Source: JAJZQD01 sp021847735 (GTDB lineage Bacteria > Bacillota > Thermincolia > Thermincolales > UBA2595). Taken from it: a stretch of DNA of 31,662 nt. The notes under the pieces are model-generated. The model was not told the DNA's origin. It worked only from the letters and a program-made list of their open reading frames with translations, and searched no databases. Position 1 is the stretch's first letter. Each line of letters begins with the position of its first letter. The translations under genes were made by a program, and so were the position numbers. The stretch is taken from positions 1 to 31,662 of the forward strand of contig DAHVYW010000078.1 in the NCBI GenBank assembly GCA_027324025.1, in the 5' to 3' direction. Shown in pieces: positions 23,625-30,395 of the stretch.

Positions 23625-25247
23625 GTGCCTGCCAGGACGAAAAAAAAATTAGCCCTGGTTTTTACGGGGGCTGTTTCACTGGGCAGTTTCGAGGCAGGGG
23701 TGGCTTACGAAATTGTTAAATATATTCATGAACAGAATAATCCTGAGCTTGAGATTGACGTAATCGTGGGAACTTCCGCGGGGGCTTTAACCGGCGCTCT
23801 TACGGCCCTGGCCTTGGTTTTTGGGACCGACCCGCAATATATCGAAGAGGCTTGGCTGTCAGTAAGGTTGGATGATCTTTTGAGGTTAAACCCCGGGGAC
23901 AAATCTTTACTCTCAAGCAGCAAGGTACAAGGACTTATAACCAAATATATTGGCCCGCCATCAGCCGGAAAAGTTTTATATCCGGTAAAGGACAGCGTCG
24001 TCAACTTGGTGGTCGTTGTCACAAACCTGGACGGAATTAAATATGAAATTCACAGGGCCAAGGAAGACGAATTTGCTGTCAGCGCTATAGGTTATGAGGA
24101 TGCCTTAAAGTTTCAGATTGAACCGGGCTTCAGGGACTGGGACAGACTGAGGAGTGCTGTACGGGCTTCCAGCGCATACCCGGCTGCTTTTGAACACAAG
24201 ACCATTCTAAGGGTTAGTGACGAATTCCGAAGAGTTGCAAAATATAATTTTCGGGATAATGAAGGCAGGGACTTTAACTTTGCGGATGGCGGGATTGTCA
24301 ACAACCAACCCCTGAACCGGGCTATAGAGATCGTCAACGAGCTTCCGGTCAAAAACGAGAAAGACGGGTGGGAAAGGATATTTTTGGTAGTAGACCCGTC
24401 ACCTCCGGTAGGAGATATTGCTCACCGGGGAAAATATGGGGTCTTCGATGTTGTCAGTAAAGCAGTCTGGACTATTCCACGCAACCAAACCCTTTATCAG
24501 GACCTGCTGCTCCTGGAAAAAGTCAATAGGAGACTTAACTGGAAAAATTCATTTGTTTCTGCTATGGCTGACATTTGGGATTCTGCCCGGTTTCCCGCCG
24601 GTAAAGTACATGCTTTAAATGAACTCTGTCGTGAGGTGGCATTGTTTAAAGGCAAAACTATCCTGGGCATTGACCCGGCCGGTTATCTGGAAGCCGAGGA
24701 AAAGCGCATCAGGAACGCTTATAGTAGTGAAATAGAAAAAGTCAACAATGTAGATTTTTTTGTAAAATACTGTTTTCTGTTGGAACAGGTGGCTGATCTG
24801 CGTAATAAGCAGGAAATTACCGTGGAGATGATTAAACCCCAAAACCCTCAACGAGAACTGGCCGGGGTAATTTTTGGTAATTTCGGCGGGTTTTTGGATT
24901 CGGGGTTTATGAAGCATGACTTCAATGTGGGGCGGACTTATGCCAGTCGATGGTTGAAAAAAGAACTTGACCTCAGCCGGGAAATTCATTTCAGACAGAG
25001 CGAAATGCCCGCAGCGATCCGCCGGAAGGTGTTTCAAATGCTTTTTGACAATAGTATCCCCCTGGTGATAGAGGACATCGGGCCGAGGCTGTTTTCCGGG
25101 AAAGAAAGCTTGCCCAGAGAGGTAACCGGGTTGTTTTCCTTCATTAGGATGGGTGCATTAAGCATAATGAGGTATCTGGCCGGAAAAACGGTATCCTGGA
25201 CCAGGGAAAAAATATTGTCAAAACTACCCCCCTCAAAAACAAATTAG
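23625..25247 (+). CDS. Patatin-like phospholipase
   Basis: A 540-residue protein with an N-terminal patatin domain, a Ser-Asp acyl hydrolase acting on membrane lipids. The nucleophile motif is G49-T-S51-A-G53 and the catalytic Asp is D221 in FADGGIVNNQP. The usual Gly-rich oxyanion loop is replaced by TGAVSLGSFEAGVAYE, a variant seen in the larger bacterial patatins. After about residue 300 the sequence is helical and not recognised. The C-terminal section is basic and amphipathic (MRYLAGKTVSWTREKIL). The GTG at 23625 has AAGGAGGG 6 nt upstream; an in-frame extension to 23565 has no ribosome site. It is divergent from sigI. No signal peptide, so it is probably cytosolic or peripheral to the membrane. 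Confidence 0.88.
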   Translation: MPARTKKKLALVFTGAVSLGSFEAGVAYEIVKYIHEQNNPELEIDVIVGTSAGALTGALTALALVFGTDPQYIEEAWLSVRLDDLLRLNPGDKSLLSSSKVQGLITKYIGPPSAGKVLYPVKDSVVNLVVVVTNLDGIKYEIHRAKEDEFAVSAIGYEDALKFQIEPGFRDWDRLRSAVRASSAYPAAFEHKTILRVSDEFRRVAKYNFRDNEGRDFNFADGGIVNNQPLNRAIEIVNELPVKNEKDGWERIFLVVDPSPPVGDIAHRGKYGVFDVVSKAVWTIPRNQTLYQDLLLLEKVNRRLNWKNSFVSAMADIWDSARFPAGKVHALNELCREVALFKGKTILGIDPAGYLEAEEKRIRNAYSSEIEKVNNVDFFVKYCFLLEQVADLRNKQEITVEMIKPQNPQRELAGVIFGNFGGFLDSGFMKHDFNVGRTYASRWLKKELDLSREIHFRQSEMPAAIRRKVFQMLFDNSIPLVIEDIGPRLFSGKESLPREVTGLFSFIRMGALSIMRYLAGKTVSWTREKILSKLPPSKTN

Positions 25248-25302
25248 GAAGCGTATTATTGGTTATACCTATTTAACAACTAGCCGGACGGAGGGGTTGC
25301 AT

Positions 25303-25557
25303 ATGGAACTCGTTAACTGTATGGTCTGTGGAAAGTTAACAATTGACAGATATGGGGGCTGCTGCCATGAATGCGTTTTGGAACGGGAAAGGTTAATGTC
25401 CCAAATCAAAGATTATCTGCACTTAAACAACGGTGCGGGGATAAACGAAATCATCGACAGCACCGGTATACCTTTAAGGACGGTAATCGACTTACTCCAC
25501 GAGGGAAGGCTGAGCGCAGACAGGTCTGTTAAGCCCCAGTTAATCAATAATAATTAA
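25303..25557 (+). CDS. Zinc-ribbon/helix-turn-helix protein, TIGR03826-like
   Basis: An 84-residue protein resembling the small proteins called TIGR03826/YvyF in flagellar operons of Firmicutes. An N-terminal zinc-binding part has Cys at MVCGKL and CCHEC. A helix-turn-helix-like part follows (GINEIIDSTGIPLRTVIDLL) and the end is polar. No flagellar gene is nearby, so the flagellar role is only a family-based guess. The ATG at 25303 has CGGAGGGG 6 nt upstream and is preferred to the TTG at 25297. A terminator overlaps the stop. Confidence 0.75.
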   Translation: MELVNCMVCGKLTIDRYGGCCHECVLERERLMSQIKDYLHLNNGAGINEIIDSTGIPLRTVIDLLHEGRLSADRSVKPQLINNN

Positions 25558-25584
25558 AGAAGCCAAAACGGCTTCTTTTTTTTT
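25556..25584 (+). terminator. Intrinsic terminator
   Basis: AAAGAAGCC (25556-25564) pairs with GGCTTCTTT (25570-25578), loop AAAAC, followed by a T run to 25584. The left arm overlaps the stop codon. Confidence 0.9.
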
Positions 25585-25667
25585 AGGGCTCAAATCTTTA
25601 AATATGATTGCAATTAAGAGTGCCTGAGCGTATTATATTTTTATTAGTACAGGAGGGAATAACGTTA

Positions 25668-26048
25668 ATGGGTCACGTGGGTTTAACTGTTTCGGGAATC
25701 TTAATACGTTTTATCCTGGGGGGCGGCGCAGTTGCCGCGTCCTACGTGTTGGCCCGCCGGTTGGGCGGTAGATGGGGCGGGATATTTGCCGCTTTCCCGG
25801 CGGTATACATTGCCGCCATTGTTGCCGTTGCTGTGGGGATATCTGCAAAAGAGGGGTTACCCCTTACTCTGCAGGTTTCCAGGGGAGCCTTGGTCGGTAT
25901 GGTGAGCAATATTGTCTGCGCTATAGCGGCGTATTTAATTATTCGGCAGCAGGGTTGGAAAAAGGGGCTGACCTTTGCCCTCGCAATATGGGTGGTTTGT
26001 GTGGCAATTATCTACAGTGTAATTACCAAAACTGGTTTGATAGGGTGA
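25668..26048 (+). CDS. Small four-helix membrane protein, first of a tandem pair
   Basis: A 126-residue polytopic protein with about four membrane helices, resembling DUF3147-type small membrane proteins. The conserved-looking stretch is RFILGGGAVAASYVLARRLG, then GGIFAAFPAVYIAAIVA. The next gene encodes a clear paralogue with the same stretch, so the two probably form a heterodimer. The ATG at 25668 has AGGAGGG about 9 nt upstream; the frame stays open to 25608 without a ribosome site. The genes are only 5 nt apart. Function unknown. Confidence 0.75.
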   Translation: MGHVGLTVSGILIRFILGGGAVAASYVLARRLGGRWGGIFAAFPAVYIAAIVAVAVGISAKEGLPLTLQVSRGALVGMVSNIVCAIAAYLIIRQQGWKKGLTFALAIWVVCVAIIYSVITKTGLIG

Positions 26049-26053
26049 TATTT

Positions 26054-26440
26054 ATGCCGGCACGGTTTTTGGATATAAAGGAGATTATTATCCGGTTCTG
26101 CTTGGGAGGCGCCGCAGTTGTGATGTGCTACGTGATTTCTGTCTACTCGCCAATCAAGTTTATCGGTGGTGTGTTTGCGGCTTTTCCTGCAGTTATGGTG
26201 GCTGCTGTAAGTATGGCCGGTTTACGGGACGGAGACGCCGAGGCTGCTGACGTGGCAAGGGGCGCCGTTTCCGGAATGATTGGATGCACTGTGTGTGTTA
26301 TTTTTGCCCTGTATTTAATCAGAGTTTTAAACTCATGGCCCCTGGGCCTGGCCGGGGCCGTACTGGCCTGGCTTCCGGCGGCCTTGCTCAGCAATGTGTT
26401 TATATCGGGAAGAACCAAGAGTAAAAAGGAGGTTGTCTGA
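26054..26440 (+). CDS. Small four-helix membrane protein, second of a tandem pair
   Basis: A 128-residue paralogue of the preceding protein. The shared core is RFCLGGAAVVMCYVISVY and GGVFAAFPAVMVAAVSM, with the same order of helices and a shared R-G-A-x-x-G-M motif (DVARGAVSGMIG here, VSRGALVGMVSN in the partner). The C-terminal end is basic (SGRTKSKKEVV). The ATG at 26054 has AGGGTGAT in front and lies 5 nt after the stop of its partner. The reading frame is open on both sides, but overlapping the partner would be unusual. Function unknown; a small transporter or scaffold of two similar subunits is possible. Confidence 0.75.
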   Translation: MPARFLDIKEIIIRFCLGGAAVVMCYVISVYSPIKFIGGVFAAFPAVMVAAVSMAGLRDGDAEAADVARGAVSGMIGCTVCVIFALYLIRVLNSWPLGLAGAVLAWLPAALLSNVFISGRTKSKKEVV

Positions 26441-26471
26441 TTTTGGCCAGTATTTCCCTGCAGAAACTTGT

Positions 26472-26497
26472 AGAATCTATGTGATATAATGGATTCT
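26472..26497 (+). promoter_or_regulatory. Extended -10 promoter with flanking inverted repeat
   Basis: TGA-TATAAT (26482-26490) lies about 30 nt before the YdjM-type gene and is bracketed by AGAATC (26472-26477) and GATTCT (26492-26497). A repressor bound there would cover the -10. Confidence 0.45.
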
Positions 26498-26517
26498 GCC
26501 GGGAGGGGGGAAATATA

Positions 26518-27459
26518 ATGGATCCGCTGACTCATGCACTAGTCGGGATGGGAGTTGCCGCCCTTACGGGGGAAAAGCTGTCGTTGGCCAGTCCGTTACA
26601 CCTGGGGGCTGTGCTGGGGGCGTTGGCGCCCGACCTGGATATTGTTTTACAGTTATGTGGGGATATACCTTATCTTACCCATCACAGGGGGTCATCCCAT
26701 TCAATTCCCGGTGTGCTCTTCTCTTCGACAGTCATAGCCTTTGCTTTATGGCTGGTAATGGGGGTAAGCCAACCCGGTATTATTTTTTTATGGACTATCC
26801 TGGGTGCGGTCTCTCACCTCCTGCTGGACATTTTAAATTCCTACGGGGCAAAAATTCTATGGCCCTTTAGCCAAAAGAAATATACCCTTAACCTGCTGGT
26901 ATTGGCCGACCCGATAATTATCATTATTTTTGCCGGTGTGGTTTTCTGGCCCGGAATGCCCGGGGGTGTGGCGAAAACCGCATTCTGGCTGGCTCTCGCA
27001 TACCTGGGGATAAGGTTCTCAATGAGGCTTAAAGTGCACCGGTTACTATGGCGAAAATATGCAGACAAAGGCGCCAAAAGGGTAGTGGTAATGCCAGCGA
27101 TGATCAGCCTGTGGAACTGGTCGTTTTTTGTGGAGACCCCGGATAATTACATCATTGGGGAAGTGAGATGTTTTTCCCTGTCTCCCGGGGTCAAAAAGGT
27201 CCTGAACAAGTACCCCAAAAACACCTTGATTAAAAAAGCCCTGAACAGTAAACTGGGGCATATATTTCAAAATTTTACGCCGTATTTTCACATATATCAC
27301 TGCATGGAAGACGGTAAACAGGTGGTAAAATTCTGTGACCTGCGATATTTTTTCAGGGAAGAATTCATGCACAATGCCACCGTTGTTTTCGATGAAACCC
27401 AGACAATAATTGAGGCAGTCTTTCAGCCCTATAACCGCCACCGGAAGATTCGGGTTTAA
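26518..27459 (+). CDS. YdjM family membrane-bound metal-dependent hydrolase
   Basis: A 313-residue protein of the YdjM/YfhO-like family (PF04307). The family N-terminus is MDPLTHALVGMGVA, then LGALAPDLDIVLQ and HHRGSSHSIPG, with conserved Asp and His residues thought to bind metal. Five or so membrane helices run to about residue 175. A soluble C-terminal domain of about 130 residues follows (NWSFFVETPDNYIIGEV to FREEFMHNATVVFD). The substrate is unknown; in other bacteria the family includes an SOS-regulated member. A strong GGAGGGGGG site lies 7 nt before the ATG. It is a single gene followed by repeat copy D. Confidence 0.88.
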   Translation: MDPLTHALVGMGVAALTGEKLSLASPLHLGAVLGALAPDLDIVLQLCGDIPYLTHHRGSSHSIPGVLFSSTVIAFALWLVMGVSQPGIIFLWTILGAVSHLLLDILNSYGAKILWPFSQKKYTLNLLVLADPIIIIIFAGVVFWPGMPGGVAKTAFWLALAYLGIRFSMRLKVHRLLWRKYADKGAKRVVVMPAMISLWNWSFFVETPDNYIIGEVRCFSLSPGVKKVLNKYPKNTLIKKALNSKLGHIFQNFTPYFHIYHCMEDGKQVVKFCDLRYFFREEFMHNATVVFDETQTIIEAVFQPYNRHRKIRV

Positions 27460-27500
27460 ACTCGGCCTGCAATTTAGTACCCTTGTCAAAAGTCGAAAGA

Positions 27501-27678
27501 GGCATCCTATTTCGCTTTTCGCTCAAAGCAAAAGGAAGAGGCAGGTGTGTTCCGGAGAGCGGTCTGACGTCGTCGGCTAATCACTCCGCAAGGAGTGGTT
27601 GGCCGAACGGCGTTGTTGCCGCTTGGAGGAATATACCTGCCTCTTCCTTGCCCTTTAGCCCAAAGCAAATAGGATGTC
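27501..27678 (+). repeat. Structured intergenic repeat, copy D
   Basis: The core is 27532-27553 (AAGGAAGAGGCAGGTGTG, then TTCC) paired with 27628-27649 over 22 bp with G.U wobbles. The inner hairpin 27575-27604 is GGCTAATCACTCC-GCAA-GGAGTGGTTGGCC, a GNRA-type loop. Around the core, a second helix pairs 27501-27518 (GGCATCCTATTTCGCTTT) with 27662-27678 (AAAGCAAATAGGATGTC), one nucleotide unpaired. So this copy carries an outer stem as well. It follows the YdjM-type gene. Confidence 0.85.
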
Positions 27679-27707
27679 TTTGAGACGCCCCTATTTTTTG
27701 AAATATT

Positions 27708-27737
27708 TTGGGAGGAATACCAGTATTGAGGTAGAAT
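27708..27737 (+). promoter_or_regulatory. Possible promoter of the MetF gene
   Basis: TTGGGA (27708-27713), an 18-nt spacer, TAGAAT (27732-27737). It lies about 40 nt before the chosen start. Confidence 0.4.
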
Positions 27738-27779
27738 AAAATATTTCAGGAGTATTTGATTTTTTCGGGGGGATTCAGG

Positions 27780-28637
27780 ATGGGATTAAAGGAGAAACTT
27801 GGCAGGCAATTTGTTATTACGACGGAGTTGGGGCCCACTGAAGGGACAGACGTGCAGACAGCCTTGGAAAAGGCCAGGAGTTATATTAAATTAGATGGAA
27901 TCAATATTCACGACTGCCCGATGGCCAGGCTTAGGATTAACTCTGTGTCTTTGGCCCATATAGTGCAGTCGGAATTGGGGATTGACACTGTACCGCATTT
28001 TACCTGCCGGGATCGCAGCCTGCTGGGGACACAGGCGGACCTCCTGGGAGCACATGCCCTGGGAATCCGGTTTCTGCTGCCGACAACCGGGGACCCGCCG
28101 CACCACGGGCCTTTTCAATCTTCGGCAGTGTATGATTTTAATACCATGTCACTGATCACTTTAATAAAAGATATGAATAAAGGTCTTGATGCCACCGGCA
28201 AAGAGTTCAAGGGCCCCACGGATTTCATGGTCAGCGGGACTACCAGTACAACGGCTGCAAACATGGACGCCGTCTACAGCAGGGTTTTGCGTAAGGTTGA
28301 GGCCGGTGTTGACTTCTTCCAGAGCCAGCCCAGTTATAATGCGGAAAAGACCCTATCCTTTGTGGAAAAGATGAAGGAATACGGAAAACCGGTAATTATC
28401 GGGCTTATGCCTTTGAAAAGTGTAAAGATGGCCGAATACATGAATGACCATGTGGAAGGGATAGATATACCCGATGACGTGATGGCCAAAATACGGGAAG
28501 GCGTTTCAGGGGCCAAAATTGCCTGCGAGTTTGTCGAAAAGGTCTACAAACACATTGATGGCATACATATCATGGCCCTGGGTGACATTAAAGCCTCAAA
28601 TGAAATCATCGAACATGTTCTGAGTCTGATTGGATAA
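27780..28637 (+). CDS. metF: Methylenetetrahydrofolate reductase-like protein (MetF)
   Basis: A 285-residue TIM-barrel protein of the MTHFR family, which reduces 5,10-methylene- to 5-methyl-tetrahydrofolate with FAD. Family landmarks are TTELGPTEGTDV (active-site Glu region), HFTCRDRSLLGTQADLL, LLPTTGDPPHHGP (FAD loop), FFQSQPSYNAEKTLSFV and GLMPLKSVKM. The length is typical. No metV, acsC-E or methionine gene is next to it, so whether it serves methionine synthesis or the Wood-Ljungdahl pathway cannot be told. The ATG at 27780 has GGGGGGATTC in front; an extension to 27756 has no ribosome site. Confidence 0.9.
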   Translation: MGLKEKLGRQFVITTELGPTEGTDVQTALEKARSYIKLDGINIHDCPMARLRINSVSLAHIVQSELGIDTVPHFTCRDRSLLGTQADLLGAHALGIRFLLPTTGDPPHHGPFQSSAVYDFNTMSLITLIKDMNKGLDATGKEFKGPTDFMVSGTTSTTAANMDAVYSRVLRKVEAGVDFFQSQPSYNAEKTLSFVEKMKEYGKPVIIGLMPLKSVKMAEYMNDHVEGIDIPDDVMAKIREGVSGAKIACEFVEKVYKHIDGIHIMALGDIKASNEIIEHVLSLIG

Positions 28638-28671
28638 AAAGTAAGACTGCCCCTTCCTGGCTTTCATGGAC

Positions 28672-28710
28672 AAAAAAGAGGCGGGCCCAGTTACTTTGGG
28701 ACAGCCTTTT
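28672..28710 (-). terminator. Possible bidirectional terminator
   Basis: GGC (28680-28682) with GCC (28704-28706) and CCCA with TGGG (28697-28700) form a hairpin. T runs follow on both strands (TCTTTTTTG on the minus strand, TTTTC on the plus). It lies between the convergent metF and the small gene and overlaps the small gene's 3' end. Confidence 0.45.
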
Positions 28711-28867
28711 CTTCTTCTTCTGGCGGCAGGCCTATTGGAATAACGTCTACAGCTTCCATTTGCAGGTTTTTTGGCAAATCAGAGTCTTCCATTTGCTCAA
28801 GAGAGGATTTGGCTTTTCTTATCTGGGCATTGATAATATCAAGCTGTTCCCTGGCATCATCCCTCAT
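28691..28867 (-). CDS. Small acidic coiled-coil protein, 58 residues
   Basis: A 58-residue soluble protein, not recognised. It begins MRDDAREQLDIINAQIRKAK and is helical and charged at first. It then has a proline-containing middle (DVIPIGLPP) and an acidic end (EEEEKAVPK). The ATG at 28867 has GGGGAGGTGACG in front, a strong ribosome site, which supports it as real; an upstream in-frame ATG at 28897 has none. It is convergent with metF and divergent from the selenoprotein gene. Confidence 0.65.
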   Translation of the reverse strand: MRDDAREQLDIINAQIRKAKSSLEQMEDSDLPKNLQMEAVDVIPIGLPPEEEEKAVPK

Positions 28868-28973
28868 ATTCGTCACCTCCCCAATTAGTTTTAACACCAG
28901 CTTAAAAATAATACATAGTGGTCGGCAGTCTTTAAAAGGAATAGACTGAGGGATACTCGATAAATATTATTGG

Positions 28974-28982
28974 TGGTATAAT
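28974..28982 (+). promoter_or_regulatory. Extended -10 promoter of the thioredoxin-ccdA operon
   Basis: TGG-TATAAT (28974-28982), 37 nt before the start codon. No -35 match was seen, as is usual for extended -10 promoters. Confidence 0.55.
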
Positions 28983-29019
28983 AACGGTATAACTTGCGGG
29001 ACGGAGCGGAGGGATACTC

Positions 29020-29469
29020 TTGAAAACAAAGGTGAAAATAGTCATATTTGTCCTGGTAGTTTTGGCGGTAGGGGTAATTTTTGCGGTACCCTACTATAAT
29101 GCGCGGACAGGTCGGGTGCGCCAGTTTACTGTGACACCGCAGCCTGCTGAAAAACTTAGGCAGGCTGCAGAAAACGGGCGACGGGTTTTCCTTGAGTTCT
29201 ACTCGCCGCAGTGACTGGCCTGCAGGCAGATGGAGCCGGTGGTGCTGGCTTTGGAAAACAAATACGGCGGGGACATGAAGTTTATAGTTGCCGATGTCAC
29301 TACCCCGGAGGGCAGTGCCCTTGCCGAGCGGTTCAATATTTACTATATTCCCGTTTACTTTATCCTGGACGGTAAAGGCAATATTGTAAACCGGATTGAG
29401 TATTCCCAGATAGAGAACCGGCCCAGGGAAACCCTCGATTCTCTGATTTCCCAAGCAATTAAAGGGTGA
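29020..29469 (+). CDS. Membrane-anchored thioredoxin-like selenoprotein (U-x-x-C), TGA read as selenocysteine
   Basis: A 149-residue thioredoxin-like protein in one frame, interrupted only by TGA at 29212-29214. The sequence around it is FYSPQ-U65-LAC68-RQMEPVV. It aligns with the usual F-Y-A-P-W-C-G-P-C-R-Q-M of thioredoxins, so the TGA falls exactly on the first redox Cys. The frame continues through the rest of the fold, including DVTTPEGSALAERFNIYYIP (cis-Pro111) and VYFILDGKGNIVNRIEY, to a stop at 29467. A hairpin resembling a bacterial SECIS starts right after the TGA. The N-terminus is a membrane anchor (VKIVIFVLVVLAVGVIFAVP) and ccdA follows after 39 nt, so the protein should work outside the membrane. 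TTG 29020 has GGAGGG upstream. A sequencing or mutation error is possible but would have to hit the one right codon. Confidence 0.85.
29215..29249 (+). promoter_or_regulatory. Candidate bacterial SECIS hairpin in the selenoprotein mRNA
   Basis: Directly after the TGA, GCC-U-GCA (29218-29224) pairs with UGC-U-GGC (29243-29249), leaving a U.U mismatch. On top, GGC (29225-29227) pairs with GCC (29235-29237). The 7-nt apical loop is AGAUGGA with G in its second position, and it starts 13 nt after the TGA. A G early in the loop and this short distance fit the bacterial SECIS rules. The right side carries a 5-nt bulge, and an alternative fold (CUGGC with GCCGG) exists. Folding software was not available. 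Confidence 0.5.
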
Positions 29470-29508
29470 CAGGGCCTGCCAATATTATTCTGAAAGGATA
29501 CCCTTATA

Positions 29509-30210
29509 ATGCTCCAGAACTTTTTTAACAACATTTTGCCTCATGCCATCAGCAGCTTTTCGCCTGTGGCTTTTGTAGTAGTATATATTGGAGGTATTTT
29601 GACCAGTATCAGCCCTTGTATTGTTACTATGATTCCGGTAATCGTGGGGTATATCGGGGGCTATGGGGAGCAGGCTGAAAAGTCCAAGCTGAAGGGGTTT
29701 GCGATGTCCTTGGCTTTTGTTTTGGGGATGTCTGTTACGTTTGCCCTCTTTGGTGTAGTAGCCGTACTACTGGGCAAGGTATTCGGCCAAATCGGCAAAA
29801 CCTGGTACTATGTTCTGTCCGGGGTAGCTATCATAATGGGTCTACAGTTGCTGGGAGTGATAAACATCAGGTTTCCTACCATGGGCAGTTTGCCTTTGAA
29901 AAGAGGGGGAATTCTACCGTCCTTCCTGGTTGGGCTGATGTTCGGCCTGGTTATGTCGCCCTGTGCCACCCCGGTTTTGGCAGTTATTATAGCATATGTT
30001 GCCTCAACCGGGAATTTTTATTACGGGGCCGGGCTGCTCTTTGTATATGGGTTGGGCCACGGCCTGCCGCTTATAATCGCAGGGACTTTTACCGCAGCCA
30101 TCAAACAGCTGCCGCGGTTTCAAAAGTACTCCCACTATGTCACCCTGGCCGGCGGGGTAATTTTGATTATTCTTGGGCTGTACTTCCTGGCGCTTGTGCG
30201 TTGGTATTAG
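29509..30210 (+). CDS. ccdA: CcdA-type thiol-disulfide transmembrane protein
   Basis: A 233-residue membrane protein of the CcdA/DsbD transmembrane family. It carries electrons from cytosolic thioredoxin across the membrane through a cysteine pair in its helices. About six helices are visible. The two conserved cysteines are Cys37 (SISPCIVTMIPV) and Cys152 (MSPCATPVLAVI). The gene follows the thioredoxin-like selenoprotein by 39 nt in the same operon, the arrangement of ccdA with resA-like proteins. It is therefore the likely electron donor to U65/C68 of that protein. AAGGATA lies about 8 nt before the ATG. No cytochrome c maturation gene is in view. Confidence 0.93.
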   Translation: MLQNFFNNILPHAISSFSPVAFVVVYIGGILTSISPCIVTMIPVIVGYIGGYGEQAEKSKLKGFAMSLAFVLGMSVTFALFGVVAVLLGKVFGQIGKTWYYVLSGVAIIMGLQLLGVINIRFPTMGSLPLKRGGILPSFLVGLMFGLVMSPCATPVLAVIIAYVASTGNFYYGAGLLFVYGLGHGLPLIIAGTFTAAIKQLPRFQKYSHYVTLAGGVILIILGLYFLALVRWY

Positions 30211-30395
30211 CGGAAGGCTCTAGGTAATGAAATGTTTTTTTAGAGATGAATTCGATTCCTAACAGAACTAATAGCATGTTGAGGAAAAAGATGCCAAACT
30301 ACTTTTCTGTAACGGCTGTATGATTACATTATAGATAATCAGGATTCACTTGAAGTGACGGACACATCCTGTTGGATAATGAAGGTGTATGTCAA

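Noticed and set aside
13..27678. CRISPR array or IS-derived miniature element
   Set aside because: The four copies are 6-13 kb apart with no spacer array. No transposase, terminal inverted repeat with target duplication, or Tyr-REP protein was recognised, so mobility remains only a hypothesis.
29020..29469. Two separate genes, or a pseudogene by nonsense mutation
   Set aside because: The TGA is in frame with both halves, sits at the first redox Cys, and is followed by a hairpin. A random nonsense mutation would be unlikely to hit that codon. It is not fully excluded, hence confidence below 0.9.
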